A stretch of DNA of 64,000 nucleotides from Mesobaculum littorinae (GTDB taxonomy: Bacteria > Pseudomonadota > Alphaproteobacteria > Rhodobacterales > Rhodobacteraceae), in assembly GCF_004011175.1 (NCBI RefSeq), contig NZ_RQXX01000007.1, forward strand, positions 62,304 through 126,303, read 5' to 3'. This document shows positions 34,819-44,718 of the stretch, one piece after another; within the stretch, counting starts at the first letter, position 1, and each line of letters starts with the position of its first letter. The notes beneath the pieces are model-generated. The model did not search any database and was not told the origin of the DNA. It saw only the letters and a program-made list of their open reading frames with translations. A program made the translations under genes and the position numbers.

Positions 34819-35673
34819 ATGCCGCGCAACCTCGACCTGACCGCCCTTCGGTCCTTCGTGGCTGTTGCCGATACCGGCGGGGTGACCAAGGCCTCGGGCT
34901 TTCTGAATCTCACCCAGTCGGCGGTCTCGATGCAGCTGAAACGGCTGGAGGAGTCCTTGGGGGCGAGCCTCTTCAACCGGTCGGCGCGCAGTCTGGCGCT
35001 GACCGGGGCGGGCGATCAGCTTCTGGGCTATGCCCGGCGGATGATCGAGCTGAATGACGAGGTGATCGGCCGGATGAGCGACAGCGCCTTCGAGGGCGAG
35101 CTGGTGCTGGGCGTGCCGCACGACATCGTCTATCCGGCCATCCCGCGGGTTCTTCAGGCCTTTGCGTCGGAATTTCCGAGAATGCGCGTCAACCTGGTGT
35201 CGTCCTTCACCCGCAACCTCAAGGCGATGTTTGCCCGCGGCGAATGCGATTTCATCCTGACCACCGAGGATGGATGCGATCCGGGCGGCGAGACGCTGAT
35301 CCGCCGGCCCCTGGTCTGGGTCGGTGCCCCGGGCGGGGCCGCGTGGCGCGGGCGTCCGGTACGTGTGGCCTTCGGGGCGCATTGCATCTTCCGCTCGGGC
35401 GCGCTGCGGGCGCTCGACGCGGCCGACATTGCGTGGGAACTGGCCGTCGAATCGGATTCCGACCGGGCGATCGAGGCGATCGTCAGCGCCGATCTTGCCA
35501 TTCACGCCATGATCGCGGGTAGCGAGCCGCCGCATACCGAGGTCATTGCCCATGGCGGTGCCCTGCCGGACCTGGGTCAGCAACGCATCAATCTTTACAT
35601 GTCGGACCTCGCCCGCGGCGAGGTGCCGCAGCGCTTTGCAGAGCTTGTCCGCCAGCACTATCTGCTGGCGTGA
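34819..35673 (+). CDS. LysR-family transcriptional regulator
   Basis: A 284-residue protein beginning MPRNLDLTALRSFVAVADTGG. The helix-turn-helix is at about residues 20-45 (VTKASGFLNLTQSAVSMQLKRLEESLG), with a normal effector domain after it. It is divergent from the DUF1127 gene across a region with two palindromic candidate operators. No metabolic operon lies beside it, so the ligand is unknown. Confidence 0.93.
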   Translation: MPRNLDLTALRSFVAVADTGGVTKASGFLNLTQSAVSMQLKRLEESLGASLFNRSARSLALTGAGDQLLGYARRMIELNDEVIGRMSDSAFEGELVLGVPHDIVYPAIPRVLQAFASEFPRMRVNLVSSFTRNLKAMFARGECDFILTTEDGCDPGGETLIRRPLVWVGAPGGAAWRGRPVRVAFGAHCIFRSGALRALDAADIAWELAVESDSDRAIEAIVSADLAIHAMIAGSEPPHTEVIAHGGALPDLGQQRINLYMSDLARGEVPQRFAELVRQHYLLA

Positions 35674-36034
35674 TCACGGCGCGGGCGACCCCGGCATCCC
35701 GGCCCGGCACTGCGGTGCGGTCTCCTGACCGGCATATGCCCGGGGGCGGCATTGGCGGGCGACTGCCGATGACGCGAGGGTGCTTCGGGAAACGCTCGCC
35801 TGTCGGGCGACCGCGTGGAATAAGGGACGGGTTCGGATTTTATGCGCGTAGTGATTGAAGCGTTTGGTCGGGAAAACCGCACAGGTCGAGTACTGCAAAC
35901 TCGGCATTGCGCAGAGCCTTAACTTTTCTTGGCTGAATTTGTTGACGTTTTGATTGAATATGGACCAGAGGAAGGCGGCGCCCGCATCCGCGCCTGCATT
36001 TCGGCTCGGCACGGAGCCAAAGGAGAGAGTGATT
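35674..36034. other. Intergenic region with A+T-rich patch before the HTH gene
   Basis: 361 bases with no supported gene. The right part (about 35840-35962) is unusually A+T-rich (for example TTAACTTTTCTTGGC and TTGACGTTTTGATTG) and should hold the promoter of the HTH regulator, although no single -35/-10 pair stands out. The left part is ordinary. Confidence 0.6.
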
Positions 36035-36400
36035 ATGAAACACCCGGTGGACGTCCACGTCGGCAAGCGAGTGCGCCACCGGCGCTGGATGGTCGGCATG
36101 ACGCAGCAGCAGCTGGCCGAGAAGGTTGGAATCAAGTTCCAGCAGATCCAGAAATACGAAACCGGCATGAACCGCATCAGCGCCTCGCGCCTGTGGGACA
36201 TCGCCGATGCGCTGGAGGTGCCGGTCGCCTTCTTCTTCGAAGGCCTGTCCGAGCAGAAGGACGAGGCCCCCGCGACCATGCCGGGCGATATTCTTGCCGA
36301 CAAGGAAGCGCTGGAACTGGTCCGGTCCTATTACGCGATTCCCGAGAACCAGCGCCGCCGTCTGTTCGATCTGGCCCGGGTGCTGAGCGACGTTGCCTGA
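36035..36400 (+). CDS. XRE-type helix-turn-helix regulator
   Basis: A 121-residue protein from ATG 36035, chosen because AAAGGAGAG precedes it; the frame continues upstream without a good start. The HTH covers about residues 10-66 (KRVRHRRWMVGMTQQQLAEK, then IQKYETGMNRISASRLWDIA). A C-terminal helix tail of about 50 residues follows. Small regulators of this form are conserved in Rhodobacterales; targets are unknown. Confidence 0.92.
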   Translation: MKHPVDVHVGKRVRHRRWMVGMTQQQLAEKVGIKFQQIQKYETGMNRISASRLWDIADALEVPVAFFFEGLSEQKDEAPATMPGDILADKEALELVRSYYAIPENQRRRLFDLARVLSDVA

Positions 36401-36490
36401 TCCGCACCTGCCGACTCGTCCAGCCGCCGCGCGTGCCGTCCGGTCCGGTCCGGCGTGCCGCGCGGGGTGCGTCGCTGCCCGGAGGGCGTG

Positions 36491-37300
36491 ATGCCCGGAT
36501 TGCCCGACGCCGCGACGCAGCATGAGCTGAGAGAAACCGCGCTCGCCTTGGCGGATGCCGCGCGCGTCGCCACGTTGCGCCATTTCCGTCGCGCGGATCT
36601 CGACGCCGACAACAAGGCGGGCGAGGGGTTCGACCCCGTGACCGCCGCCGACCGCGAGGCCGAGACGGCGATGCGCGAGATCCTCGCCGCGCGCCGCCCG
36701 GATGATGCGATCTTCGGCGAAGAGTTCGGCGCGACCGAAGGGCGCTCAGGGTGGACATGGGTTCTGGACCCGGTCGACGGCACCCGCGGCTTTCTGTCCG
36801 GCACGCCCACCTGGGGCGTGCTGATCGCCGTCGGGCGCGATGGCGGGCCCGAGTTGGGGGTCATCGACCAGCCCTATATCGGCGAACGGTTCTTCGGCGG
36901 GTTCGGAGCGGCTTGGTGCGACGGGCCGCAGGGGCGCGCGGATCTGCGCACCCGGCCCGCGCGTCCGCTGGATCAGGCCATCGTCTTCACCACCTTTCCC
37001 GAGGTCGGCACGACCGACGAGCGTGCCGGGTTCACCCGCGTGGCCGAGGCGGCGCGACTGGTGCGCTACGGCATGGATTGCTACGCTTATGCGTTGCTGG
37101 CGGCCGGGCAGATCGATCTGGTGATCGAGGCGGGCCTGCAATCCTACGACATCCAGGGACCTCTGGCGGTGATCGAGGCCGCCGGCGGCGTCGTCACCGA
37201 CTGGCAGGGCGGCCCGGCGCACCAGGGCGGCCGGGTCGTTGCCGCGGCCAATGCGCAGATTCACGCGGACGCGCTGGCGCGGTTGTCCGGCCGGAGCTGA
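36491..37300 (+). CDS. hisN: Histidinol-phosphatase, inositol-monophosphatase type
   Basis: A 269-residue protein from ATG 36491 (CGGAGGGCG upstream). It has the IMPase metal motifs: the Glu of FGEEFG, the DPVDGTRGFLSG block, and YDIQGPLAVIEAAGG in place of WDxAA. The YDIQ form and GTPTWGVLIAV are typical of HisN, which removes phosphate from histidinol phosphate. hisH and hisB lie 1.2 kb away on the other strand, which supports a histidine role. A general inositol monophosphatase is the alternative. Confidence 0.85.
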   Translation: MPGLPDAATQHELRETALALADAARVATLRHFRRADLDADNKAGEGFDPVTAADREAETAMREILAARRPDDAIFGEEFGATEGRSGWTWVLDPVDGTRGFLSGTPTWGVLIAVGRDGGPELGVIDQPYIGERFFGGFGAAWCDGPQGRADLRTRPARPLDQAIVFTTFPEVGTTDERAGFTRVAEAARLVRYGMDCYAYALLAAGQIDLVIEAGLQSYDIQGPLAVIEAAGGVVTDWQGGPAHQGGRVVAAANAQIHADALARLSGRS

Positions 37301-37495
37301 GCGTCTGGCCGAGCGTGGTCCCCGGTTTTGCCGGGGTGAAGTGCTCAGGTGGCGGGCAAAGACGACGGGCAACGGTGACGATCAAAGGTGACGGGCAGGG
37401 GGCCCTTCGGCGCATTCTGCCCAGGTGGGCGGAACCGCCCCCGCCCGGCGCGGCGTTTGTCGGCGACAGCTGACAGCAAGCCGCAAGGAGCCATC

Positions 37496-38389
37496 ATGGC
37501 CGACGCCCCCGACCTTCGCGATCCCCGCGATCTCTACCCCCGCCCGCCTTTCGAAAAGCAGCCGCAGGAGGCCACGGGCCTCGACGCCAAGATGAAGCCC
37601 GAGCCCGATCATGGCGAGGACAGCTATCGCGGGTCGAACCGGCTGAAGGGGCGCCGCGCCCTGATCACCGGCGGAGATAGCGGCATCGGACGCGCCGTGG
37701 CCATCGCCTATGCCCGCGAGGGCGCCGAGGTCGCGATCAACTACCTGCCGCAGGAAGAGGATGACGCCAACGACCTCGCCGGCCTTTTCGAGAACGAGGG
37801 GCGCAAGCTGGTGAAGCTGCCCGGCGACCTGACCGACGAAGAGACCGCGCGCGGCATCGTGCGCCAGGCGGCCGAGGCCCTGGGCGGGCTCGACATCATG
37901 GTGCTGAACGCGGGCAAGCAGGTGACCCAGCCCGACATCACCGAGATCAGCTCGGAACAGTTCGACCAGACGATGAAGACCAATGTCTACGCGATGTTCT
38001 GGATGAGCCAGGAGGCCATGAAGGTGATGCCGGTGGGCGCCTCGATCATCACCGTCGCGTCGACACAGGGTTTCGATCCCAGCCCGCACCTGCTGGATTA
38101 CGCAACGACCAAGTTCGCGATCCGTGGCTTTACCGTGGCCTTCGCACAGGTGGCGGTCGACCACGGCATCCGGGTCAACGGCGTGGCGCCGGGGCCGTTC
38201 TGGACCGTGCTGCAGCCCGCGGGTGGGCAGACGCAGGAAAAGGTCGCCCATTTCGGGGAGGAGACGCCCATGGGCCGTCCGGGCCAGCCGGCCGAGATCG
38301 CGGGCGCCTTCGTCTACCTCGCCTCGAACGACGCGAGCTTTACCGTGGGCGAGATCCTGGCCGTCACCGGCGGCAAGCCGGTCAGCTGA
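37496..38389 (+). CDS. SDR family oxidoreductase with N-terminal extension (YhdG-like)
   Basis: A 297-residue protein from ATG 37496 (CAAGGAG upstream). A 45-residue leader with FEKQPQEATGLDAKMKPEPDHGE is typical of this extended SDR group. The cofactor motif is TGGDSGIGRAVAIAYAREGA and the catalytic residues are in TVASTQG and YATTKFA. Members are linked to general stress or glucose/ribitol-type activity, but the substrate is unknown. It is convergent with hisH and has no partner gene. Confidence 0.93.
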   Translation: MADAPDLRDPRDLYPRPPFEKQPQEATGLDAKMKPEPDHGEDSYRGSNRLKGRRALITGGDSGIGRAVAIAYAREGAEVAINYLPQEEDDANDLAGLFENEGRKLVKLPGDLTDEETARGIVRQAAEALGGLDIMVLNAGKQVTQPDITEISSEQFDQTMKTNVYAMFWMSQEAMKVMPVGASIITVASTQGFDPSPHLLDYATTKFAIRGFTVAFAQVAVDHGIRVNGVAPGPFWTVLQPAGGQTQEKVAHFGEETPMGRPGQPAEIAGAFVYLASNDASFTVGEILAVTGGKPVS

Positions 38390-38506
38390 GGGCAGAAGCG
38401 TCCTGGCCGTAACGGGGAAGGGCGGCACAGGCTGCCTTTCCCCAGCCGGCCCTTGGTCTCATCGCCCTGTGCCCGCGCGGCTGGGGGGCAGGTCAGGATG
38501 AGCGGT

Positions 38507-39148
38507 TCAGGGAGTCCAGGTCAGGAAGTTCGCGATCAGGCGCAGCCCGGCGCTCTGGCTCTTTTCGGGGTGGAACTGTGCCCCGACCTTGTTGTCCGTG
38601 CCGACGACGGCGGTGACGTCGCCGCCATAGTCGCAGTGTGCCAGCAACTCGGCCGGGTCTGTCACCCGCATCTGGTAGGAGTGCACGAAATAGGCGTGAT
38701 CCCCCGTCGACAGGCCGTCTAGCACCGGGTGGGGGCGGTCGATCACCAGATCGTTCCAGCCCATGTGCGGCACCTTCATCGCGGCGTTGCCGGGCTGGAT
38801 CCGCACGACCTCGCCCGAAATCCATCCCAGGCCCGGCGTATCCTCGTATTCCCGCCCGAGCGTCGCCATCAGCTGCATGCCGACGCAGATGCCCAGAAAT
38901 GGGCGGGCGCGGACCTCGACGGCGTCGAGCAGCGCCTCGTGCAGGCCCGCCCGGTCGTGCATCAATGCCGCGCGGCAGGCCGGAAAGGCCCCGTCACCGG
39001 GCAGGACGATGCGGTCGGCCCGGGCCACGTCCTCGGGGCGGGACGACACCAGAACCTCGCCCGCGCCGGTTTCGCGCGCCATCCGCTGGAACGCCTTTTC
39101 GGCCGAATGCAGGTTGCCGCTTTCGTAATCGATCAGAACCGTCAGCAC
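38507..39148 (-). CDS. hisH: Imidazole glycerol phosphate synthase, glutaminase subunit
   Basis: A 213-residue class I glutaminase. The nucleophile lies in FLGICVGMQLM, with His and Glu in QFHPEKSQ. The start is taken as GTG 39148 (MLTVLIDYESGNLHSAEKAF), two bases after the hisB stop, which gives the usual length; the longer frame runs back into hisB. HisH supplies ammonia to HisF, which is not in this window. The downstream neighbour is convergent, so hisA and hisF are elsewhere. Confidence 0.93.
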   Translation of the reverse strand: MLTVLIDYESGNLHSAEKAFQRMARETGAGEVLVSSRPEDVARADRIVLPGDGAFPACRAALMHDRAGLHEALLDAVEVRARPFLGICVGMQLMATLGREYEDTPGLGWISGEVVRIQPGNAAMKVPHMGWNDLVIDRPHPVLDGLSTGDHAYFVHSYQMRVTDPAELLAHCDYGGDVTAVVGTDNKVGAQFHPEKSQSAGLRLIANFLTWTP

Positions 39149-39150
39149 CG

Positions 39151-39738
39151 TCAGAGCGCCCCCTTCGTGGACGGCAGGATGCCCCCCGCCCGCGGGTCGG
39201 CCTCGACCGCCATGCGCAGGGCGCGGGCCACGGCCTTGAACGCCGCTTCGGCGATGTGGTGCGAATTGACCCCGCGGATCAGGTCGACGTGCAGGGTGAT
39301 GCCGCCATGCGTGGCGAGGCCCTGGAAGAACTCGCGCACCAGCTCGGTGTCGAAGCGGCCGATCTGCGGCGCCGTCATCGCGACGTTCCACGACAGCCAG
39401 GGCCGGCCGGACAGATCCAGTGCCGCGCGCACCAGCGTGTCATCCATCGGGAGGTGGCATTCGCCGTAGCGGCGGATGCCGCGCTTGTCGCCAAGCGCCT
39501 CGCGCAGGGCCTGGCCGAGGGCGATTCCGCAATCCTCGACCGTGTGGTGGTCGTCGATATGCAGATCGCCCTGAGCTTTCACGTGCATGTCGATCAGCGC
39601 ATGCCGCGCAAGTTGATCAAGCATGTGATCGAAGAAACCCACCCCTGTGCGATTGTCATAGCTCCCTTGCCCATCGAGCTCGATCATAACTTCGATCTCT
39701 GTCTCGGCGGTCTTGCGGGTGATTGTTGCGCTGCGCAT
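39151..39738 (-). CDS. hisB: Imidazoleglycerol-phosphate dehydratase
   Basis: A 195-residue protein from ATG 39738 ([21 protein letters not shown]). Metal-binding motifs are [36 protein letters not shown] and [18 protein letters not shown], all as in monofunctional HisB. It carries out the sixth step of histidine synthesis. The longer frame upstream is not used. hisH follows two bases later. Confidence 0.97.
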   Translation of the reverse strand: MRSATITRKTAETEIEVMIELDGQGSYDNRTGVGFFDHMLDQLARHALIDMHVKAQGDLHIDDHHTVEDCGIALGQALREALGDKRGIRRYGECHLPMDDTLVRAALDLSGRPWLSWNVAMTAPQIGRFDTELVREFFQGLATHGGITLHVDLIRGVNSHHIAEAAFKAVARALRMAVEADPRAGGILPSTKGAL

Positions 39739-39975
39739 GGGGCGACCCTTCCGGATGTGTCCGGGCCGCTTATACGCGCTGCAGTGCGGCATGAAAAGCC
39801 TGTCTAATCGGGGTCTTGCAGCCCTTGCAACGGGGCGCAAAGCCGTGTCCCTATTGCGTTGGCGCAAACGGAACCGGAGCCGCATGACGGGATTGCCCAG
39901 ATACAAGCGTCAACGCAGCGGGCAACTGGCGGAAGACCGGCCGGACGGGCCGACGACAACCTTGGGAGGGGACAT

Positions 39976-40701
39976 ATGGCACGGGTTGCACTTGTGACGG
40001 GGGGAACGCGCGGCATCGGCGCGGCCATCGCGACAGGTCTGAAAGAGGCGGGATACGCCGTGGCGGCGAACTACGCCGGCAACGACGACAAGGCGCGCGC
40101 CTTCACAGACGAAACCGGCATCAAGGCCTTCAAGTGGTCGGTCGCCGACTACGAGGCCTGCAAGGCCGGCATCGTGCAGGTCGAGGACGAGATCGGTCCG
40201 GTCGACGTCCTGATCAACAACGCGGGCATCACCCGAGACGCCATGTTTCACAAGATGACGCCCGAGCAATGGCACGAGGTCATTGGCACGAACCTCACCG
40301 GCGTCTTCAACATGACCCACTGCGCCTGGCCGGGAATGCGGTCGCGCAAGTTCGGCCGGGTCATCACAATCAGTTCGATCAACGGTCAGAAAGGACAGGC
40401 GGGGCAGGCCAACTACTCCGCCGCCAAGGCCGGCGATCTGGGCTTCACCAAGGCGCTGGCCCAGGAAGGGGCCCGCGCCGGCATCACTGTGAACGCCATT
40501 TGTCCGGGCTATATCGGGACAGAGATGGTGCGCGCGATCGACGAAAAGGTGCTGAACGACCGCATCCTGCCGCAGATCCCCGTGGGGCGTCTGGGCGAAC
40601 CCGAGGAGGTGGCGCGCTGCGTCAAGTTCCTCGCGTCGGATGACGCGGGTTTCATCACCGGTGCGACGATCACCGCCAATGGCGGCCAGTTCTTCGTCTA
40701 A
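39976..40701 (+). CDS. phaB: Acetoacetyl-CoA reductase
   Basis: A 241-residue SDR from ATG 39976 (GGGAGGGGAC upstream). PhaB-type marks are MARVALVTGGTRGIGAAIA, NNAGITRDAMFHKMTPEQW, SSINGQKGQAGQANYSAAKAG and NAICPGYIGTEMV. It reduces acetoacetyl-CoA to (R)-3-hydroxybutyryl-CoA with NADPH in PHB synthesis. It ends 12 bases before aceE and appears to share its transcript. The usual partner phaA is not in the window. Confidence 0.93.
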   Translation: MARVALVTGGTRGIGAAIATGLKEAGYAVAANYAGNDDKARAFTDETGIKAFKWSVADYEACKAGIVQVEDEIGPVDVLINNAGITRDAMFHKMTPEQWHEVIGTNLTGVFNMTHCAWPGMRSRKFGRVITISSINGQKGQAGQANYSAAKAGDLGFTKALAQEGARAGITVNAICPGYIGTEMVRAIDEKVLNDRILPQIPVGRLGEPEEVARCVKFLASDDAGFITGATITANGGQFFV

Positions 40702-40713
40702 AGGAAGGATTCC

Positions 40714-43368
40714 ATGAAAGACGGCACACCCGATATCGATCCGGTCGAATCGCAGGAATGGCAAGAAGCGATCGAGGACGTGATCGCGCGCGACGGTCCC
40801 GACCGGGCGCACTACCTGCTCGACAAGGCGGTGCAACAGGCCCGGGCCGCGGGGGCGCAATTGCCCTTCTCGGCCACCACGCCCTATCAGAACACGATCC
40901 CCGCCGACGACCTGATGGAGATCCCGGGCGACGTCGACATGGAGGGCCGGATCCGCGCCATCAATCGCTGGAACGCGATGGCGATGGTGGTCCGTCGGAA
41001 CAAGGAATCCAGCGAATACGGCGGGCACATCGCCTCTTACGCCTCGTCGGCGGCGATGTACGACGTGGGCCTCAACCATTTCTGGCGGGCGCGCAGCGAA
41101 ACCCACGGCGGCGATCTGGTGTTCTTCCAGGGCCACGTGATCCCCGGCATCTACGCACGCTCCTTCCTCGAGGGGCGGCTGTCGGAAGAGCAGCTTGAGA
41201 ACTTCCGCTCAGAGGTCGCGGGCGAGGGGCTGTCCTCCTACCCGCACCCCTGGCTTATGCCGGATTACTGGCAGTTCCCGACCGTTTCGATGGGCCTCGG
41301 GCCGCTCATGGCGATCTACCAGGCGCGCTTCATGAAATACATGGAGAACCGCGGCCTGATCGAGAAGTCCGACCGCAAGGTCTGGTGCTTCCTCGGCGAC
41401 GGCGAGATGGACGAACCCGAAAGCCTGGGTGCCATCGGTCTTGCCGCGCGCGAAAAGCTCGACAACCTGATCTTCGTGGTCAACTGCAACCTGCAGCGGC
41501 TGGACGGTCCGGTGCGCGGCAACCACAAGATCGTGCAGGAGCTTGAGGGGTCGTTCCGCGGCGCGGGCTGGGACGTCATCAAGGTGCTCTGGGGCCGCGG
41601 CTGGGACGAGCTTCTGGAAAAGGACGTCAGCGGCCGCCTGCGCCAGCTGATGGAGGAAACCGTCGACGGCGACTACCAGACCTTTAAATCGAAGGACGGC
41701 GCCTATATCCGCGAACATTTCTTCGGCAAGTACCCCGAGACGGCGGCGCTGGTCGAGGATTGGACGGACGAGCAGATCTGGGATCTGCGTCGCGGCGGCC
41801 ACGATACCCAGAAGGTCTACACCGCCTTCAAGCGGGCGACCGCGGCCGAGGATCAGCCGACCTGCCTGCTGGTCAAGACGGTCAAGGGCTATGGCATGGG
41901 CAAGGCCGGCGAGGGCCAGAACACCGCCCACCAGGCCAAGAAGGTCGCCGAGGACCAGCTGCGCGCGATGCGCGACCGCTTCGACATTCCCGTGTCGGAC
42001 GAGGATCTGCCGAAGGCGCCCTATATCAAGCTGAACAACGCGCAGAAATCCTACCTGCTTGAAAAGCGCGAGGCCCTGGGCGGCGAATTCCCCAAGCGCT
42101 ACACCGGGGCGCCCGCGCTCGAGGTGCCGGGGCTCGATGCGTTCGATTCGCTGCTGAAGGGTACGGGCGACCGCGAAGTGTCCACCACCATGGGCTTCGT
42201 GCGCATCCTGACCCAGCTTCTGCGGGACAAGAAGGTGGGCGACCGGGTCGTGCCGATCGTGCCGGACGAAAGCCGCACCTTCGGGATGGAAGGGCTGTTC
42301 CGCTCGGTCGGGATCTACAACCCGCTGGGCCAGACCTACACGCCCGCCGACGCCGACCAGATGCTGTTCTACAAGGAACAGAAGGACGGTCAGGTCCTGC
42401 AGGAAGGCATCAACGAAGCCGGTGCGATGGCCGACTGGATCGCCGCGGCGACGGCCTATTCCAACCACGGGGTCCCGATGATCCCGTTCTACATCTACTA
42501 TTCGATGTTCGGCTTCCAGCGGGTCGGCGACCTGTGCTGGGCGGCAGGCGACAGCCGCGCGCGCGGCTTCCTTCTGGGGGGCACCGCGGGGCGCACCACG
42601 CTGAATGGCGAGGGGCTTCAGCACGAGGACGGGCACAGCCACATCCTGTCCTCGACCGTGCCGAACTGCATCAGCTACGACCCGACCTTCCAGTACGAGG
42701 TCGCGGTGATCGTGCAGCACGGCCTGCAGCGCATGTTCGCCGACAAGGAGGACGTGTATTTCTACCTCACCCTGATGAACGAGAACTATTCGCATCCCGA
42801 CATGCCCGAGGGCGCGGAAGAGGGGATCAAGCGCGGTCTCTACCGCCTGTCCAAGACCGCCAAGCCGGGCAAGAAGCACGTGAACCTCATGGGGTCGGGC
42901 ACGATCCTGGTGCAGGCGATGAAGGCGGCCGAAATGCTGCAAGAGGATTTCGGCATCACCTCCGACATCTGGTCGGCCACGTCCTTCAACGAACTGGCGC
43001 GTGACGGGCAGGATTGTGTCCGCTGGAACCGCCTGAACCCGCTGGGCGAGCAGAAGGTGCCCTATGTCACCAAGACGCTTGAGGACGCGAAGGGCCCGAT
43101 CATCGTCGCCACCGACTACATGAAGAACTTCGGCGAACAGATCCGCGGCTTCGTCAAGCAGCCCTTCACGGTGCTGGGCACTGATGGCTTCGGCCGGTCT
43201 GACAGCCGCAAGAACCTGCGCGACTTCTTCGAGGTCGACGCCGATCACATCGCGGCCGCCGCGGTGGTCGAGTTGTACCGCCAGGGCGGTGTCGACGAGA
43301 GCGTGGTGAAACAGGCGATCGAGAAATACGGAATCGACGGCGACAAGCCGAACCCGCGGCTGGTCTGA
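40714..43368 (+). CDS. aceE: Pyruvate dehydrogenase E1 component, homodimeric type
   Basis: An 884-residue protein, the length of the single-chain AceE. The thiamine diphosphate motif is FLGDGEMDEPESLGAIGLA ending in NCNLQRLDGPVRGN. Other AceE marks are SSEYGGHIASYASSAAMYDV, the GKYPETAALVEDWTD region and LNGEGLQHEDGHSHILSSTV. It decarboxylates pyruvate and passes the acetyl group to the lipoyl of E2. It is the first gene of aceE-aceF-lpdA. Many alphaproteobacteria use a two-chain E1 (PdhA/PdhB) instead. Confidence 0.97.
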   Translation: MKDGTPDIDPVESQEWQEAIEDVIARDGPDRAHYLLDKAVQQARAAGAQLPFSATTPYQNTIPADDLMEIPGDVDMEGRIRAINRWNAMAMVVRRNKESSEYGGHIASYASSAAMYDVGLNHFWRARSETHGGDLVFFQGHVIPGIYARSFLEGRLSEEQLENFRSEVAGEGLSSYPHPWLMPDYWQFPTVSMGLGPLMAIYQARFMKYMENRGLIEKSDRKVWCFLGDGEMDEPESLGAIGLAAREKLDNLIFVVNCNLQRLDGPVRGNHKIVQELEGSFRGAGWDVIKVLWGRGWDELLEKDVSGRLRQLMEETVDGDYQTFKSKDGAYIREHFFGKYPETAALVEDWTDEQIWDLRRGGHDTQKVYTAFKRATAAEDQPTCLLVKTVKGYGMGKAGEGQNTAHQAKKVAEDQLRAMRDRFDIPVSDEDLPKAPYIKLNNAQKSYLLEKREALGGEFPKRYTGAPALEVPGLDAFDSLLKGTGDREVSTTMGFVRILTQLLRDKKVGDRVVPIVPDESRTFGMEGLFRSVGIYNPLGQTYTPADADQMLFYKEQKDGQVLQEGINEAGAMADWIAAATAYSNHGVPMIPFYIYYSMFGFQRVGDLCWAAGDSRARGFLLGGTAGRTTLNGEGLQHEDGHSHILSSTVPNCISYDPTFQYEVAVIVQHGLQRMFADKEDVYFYLTLMNENYSHPDMPEGAEEGIKRGLYRLSKTAKPGKKHVNLMGSGTILVQAMKAAEMLQEDFGITSDIWSATSFNELARDGQDCVRWNRLNPLGEQKVPYVTKTLEDAKGPIIVATDYMKNFGEQIRGFVKQPFTVLGTDGFGRSDSRKNLRDFFEVDADHIAAAAVVELYRQGGVDESVVKQAIEKYGIDGDKPNPRLV

Positions 43369-43394
43369 AGACGCCGAAGAAAGGACAAGAAACG

Positions 43395-44708
43395 ATGGCA
43401 ATCGAAGTCAAAGTGCCCGACATCGGCGATTTCACCGACATCCCCGTGGTGTCGGTCCTGGTCAGCGTGGGCGACACGGTGAAGGAGGAAGACCCTCTGA
43501 TCGAGCTTGAATCCGACAAGGCCACGATGGAGGTTCCCTCCTCCGCGTCGGGCAAGGTCAAGGAGATCAAGGTCGCCGAGGGGGACAACCTCAGCCAGGG
43601 GTCGTTGATCCTGATCCTCGAAGAGGACGCCGGCGAAGGCGCCAGCGACGCGGACGCGACCAAGACGGATGACAAGGACAAGGACAAGGAGCATACCCGC
43701 TCCGAAGAGACCGCGGAGGCGCCGAAGAAAGAGGCGGCCAAGTCGGACGCGCCGAAATCGGAACCCGTGACCTCGGTCACCGACGGCAACGCGGGCAAGG
43801 CGCATGCCTCGCCCTCGGTCCGGGCCTTTGCCCGCAACCTTGGCGTCGACATCCAGCGCGTGAACGGATCGGGCCGCAAGGGCCGCATCCTGCGTGAGGA
43901 TGTGACCAAGCACTTCCAGTCCCAGCAGGGCGGCGCGCCCGCGGGTCAGGGCGCAGCCCCGGCGCAAGGCTCGGGCATCCCGCCGATCCCGGCCGTGGAC
44001 TTTACCAAGTTCGGGCCCGTGGAAGATGTCGAGATGTCCCGGATCAAGAAGATCTCGGGCCCCGCGCTGCACCGGTCGTGGCTGAACATCCCGCATGTCA
44101 CCCACAACGAAGAGGCCGACATCACCGAGCTCGACAAGTACCGCAAGGAGCTCGACACGGAGGCGAAGAAGGACGGCTATCGCGTCACGCTTCTGTCCTT
44201 CGCGATCAAGGCCTGCGTTTCGGCGCTGAAGGAGCATTGGGAGGTCAACTCCTCGCTCCATCCCGACGGCGACAAGCTGATCCGCAAGGATTACTACCAT
44301 ATCGGCTTTGCCGCCGACACGCCGCAGGGTCTCGTGGTTCCGGTCATCAAGGATGCCGACCGCAAGGGGATCATCCAGATCTCGAAGGAACTGGGCGACC
44401 TGAGCGCGGCCGCGCGCGACGGCAAGCTCAAGGGCGCGGACATGCAGGGCGCCAGCTTCACCATCTCGTCGCTGGGCGGGATCGGGGGCACGTCCTTCAC
44501 CCCCATCGTCAACGCGCCCGAGGTGGCGATCCTGGGCCTGACGCGGTCCAAGATGGCGCCGGTGTGGGATGGCGAGCAGTTCGTGCCGCGCAACATGCTG
44601 CCCCTGTCGCTCAGCTACGATCACCGTGCGATCGACGGTGCGCTGGCAGCCCGGTTCTGCGCGACCCTGAAACACCTGCTCGGCGACGTGCGCCGGCTGA
44701 TGCTGTAA
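43395..44708 (+). CDS. aceF: Pyruvate dehydrogenase E2, dihydrolipoamide acetyltransferase
   Basis: A 437-residue protein with one lipoyl domain at residues 1-78 (lipoyl Lys in [12 protein letters not shown]). An acidic, Lys/Glu-rich linker leads to the E3/E1-binding domain at about residues 136-173 ([26 protein letters not shown]). The catalytic domain ends with [16 protein letters not shown], holding the active-site His and Asp. Spacing to aceE is 26 bases and to lpdA 10. The single lipoyl domain is compensated by another on the E3 subunit. Confidence 0.97.
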   Translation: MAIEVKVPDIGDFTDIPVVSVLVSVGDTVKEEDPLIELESDKATMEVPSSASGKVKEIKVAEGDNLSQGSLILILEEDAGEGASDADATKTDDKDKDKEHTRSEETAEAPKKEAAKSDAPKSEPVTSVTDGNAGKAHASPSVRAFARNLGVDIQRVNGSGRKGRILREDVTKHFQSQQGGAPAGQGAAPAQGSGIPPIPAVDFTKFGPVEDVEMSRIKKISGPALHRSWLNIPHVTHNEEADITELDKYRKELDTEAKKDGYRVTLLSFAIKACVSALKEHWEVNSSLHPDGDKLIRKDYYHIGFAADTPQGLVVPVIKDADRKGIIQISKELGDLSAAARDGKLKGADMQGASFTISSLGGIGGTSFTPIVNAPEVAILGLTRSKMAPVWDGEQFVPRNMLPLSLSYDHRAIDGALAARFCATLKHLLGDVRRLML

Positions 44709-44718
44709 GGAGACCGGC

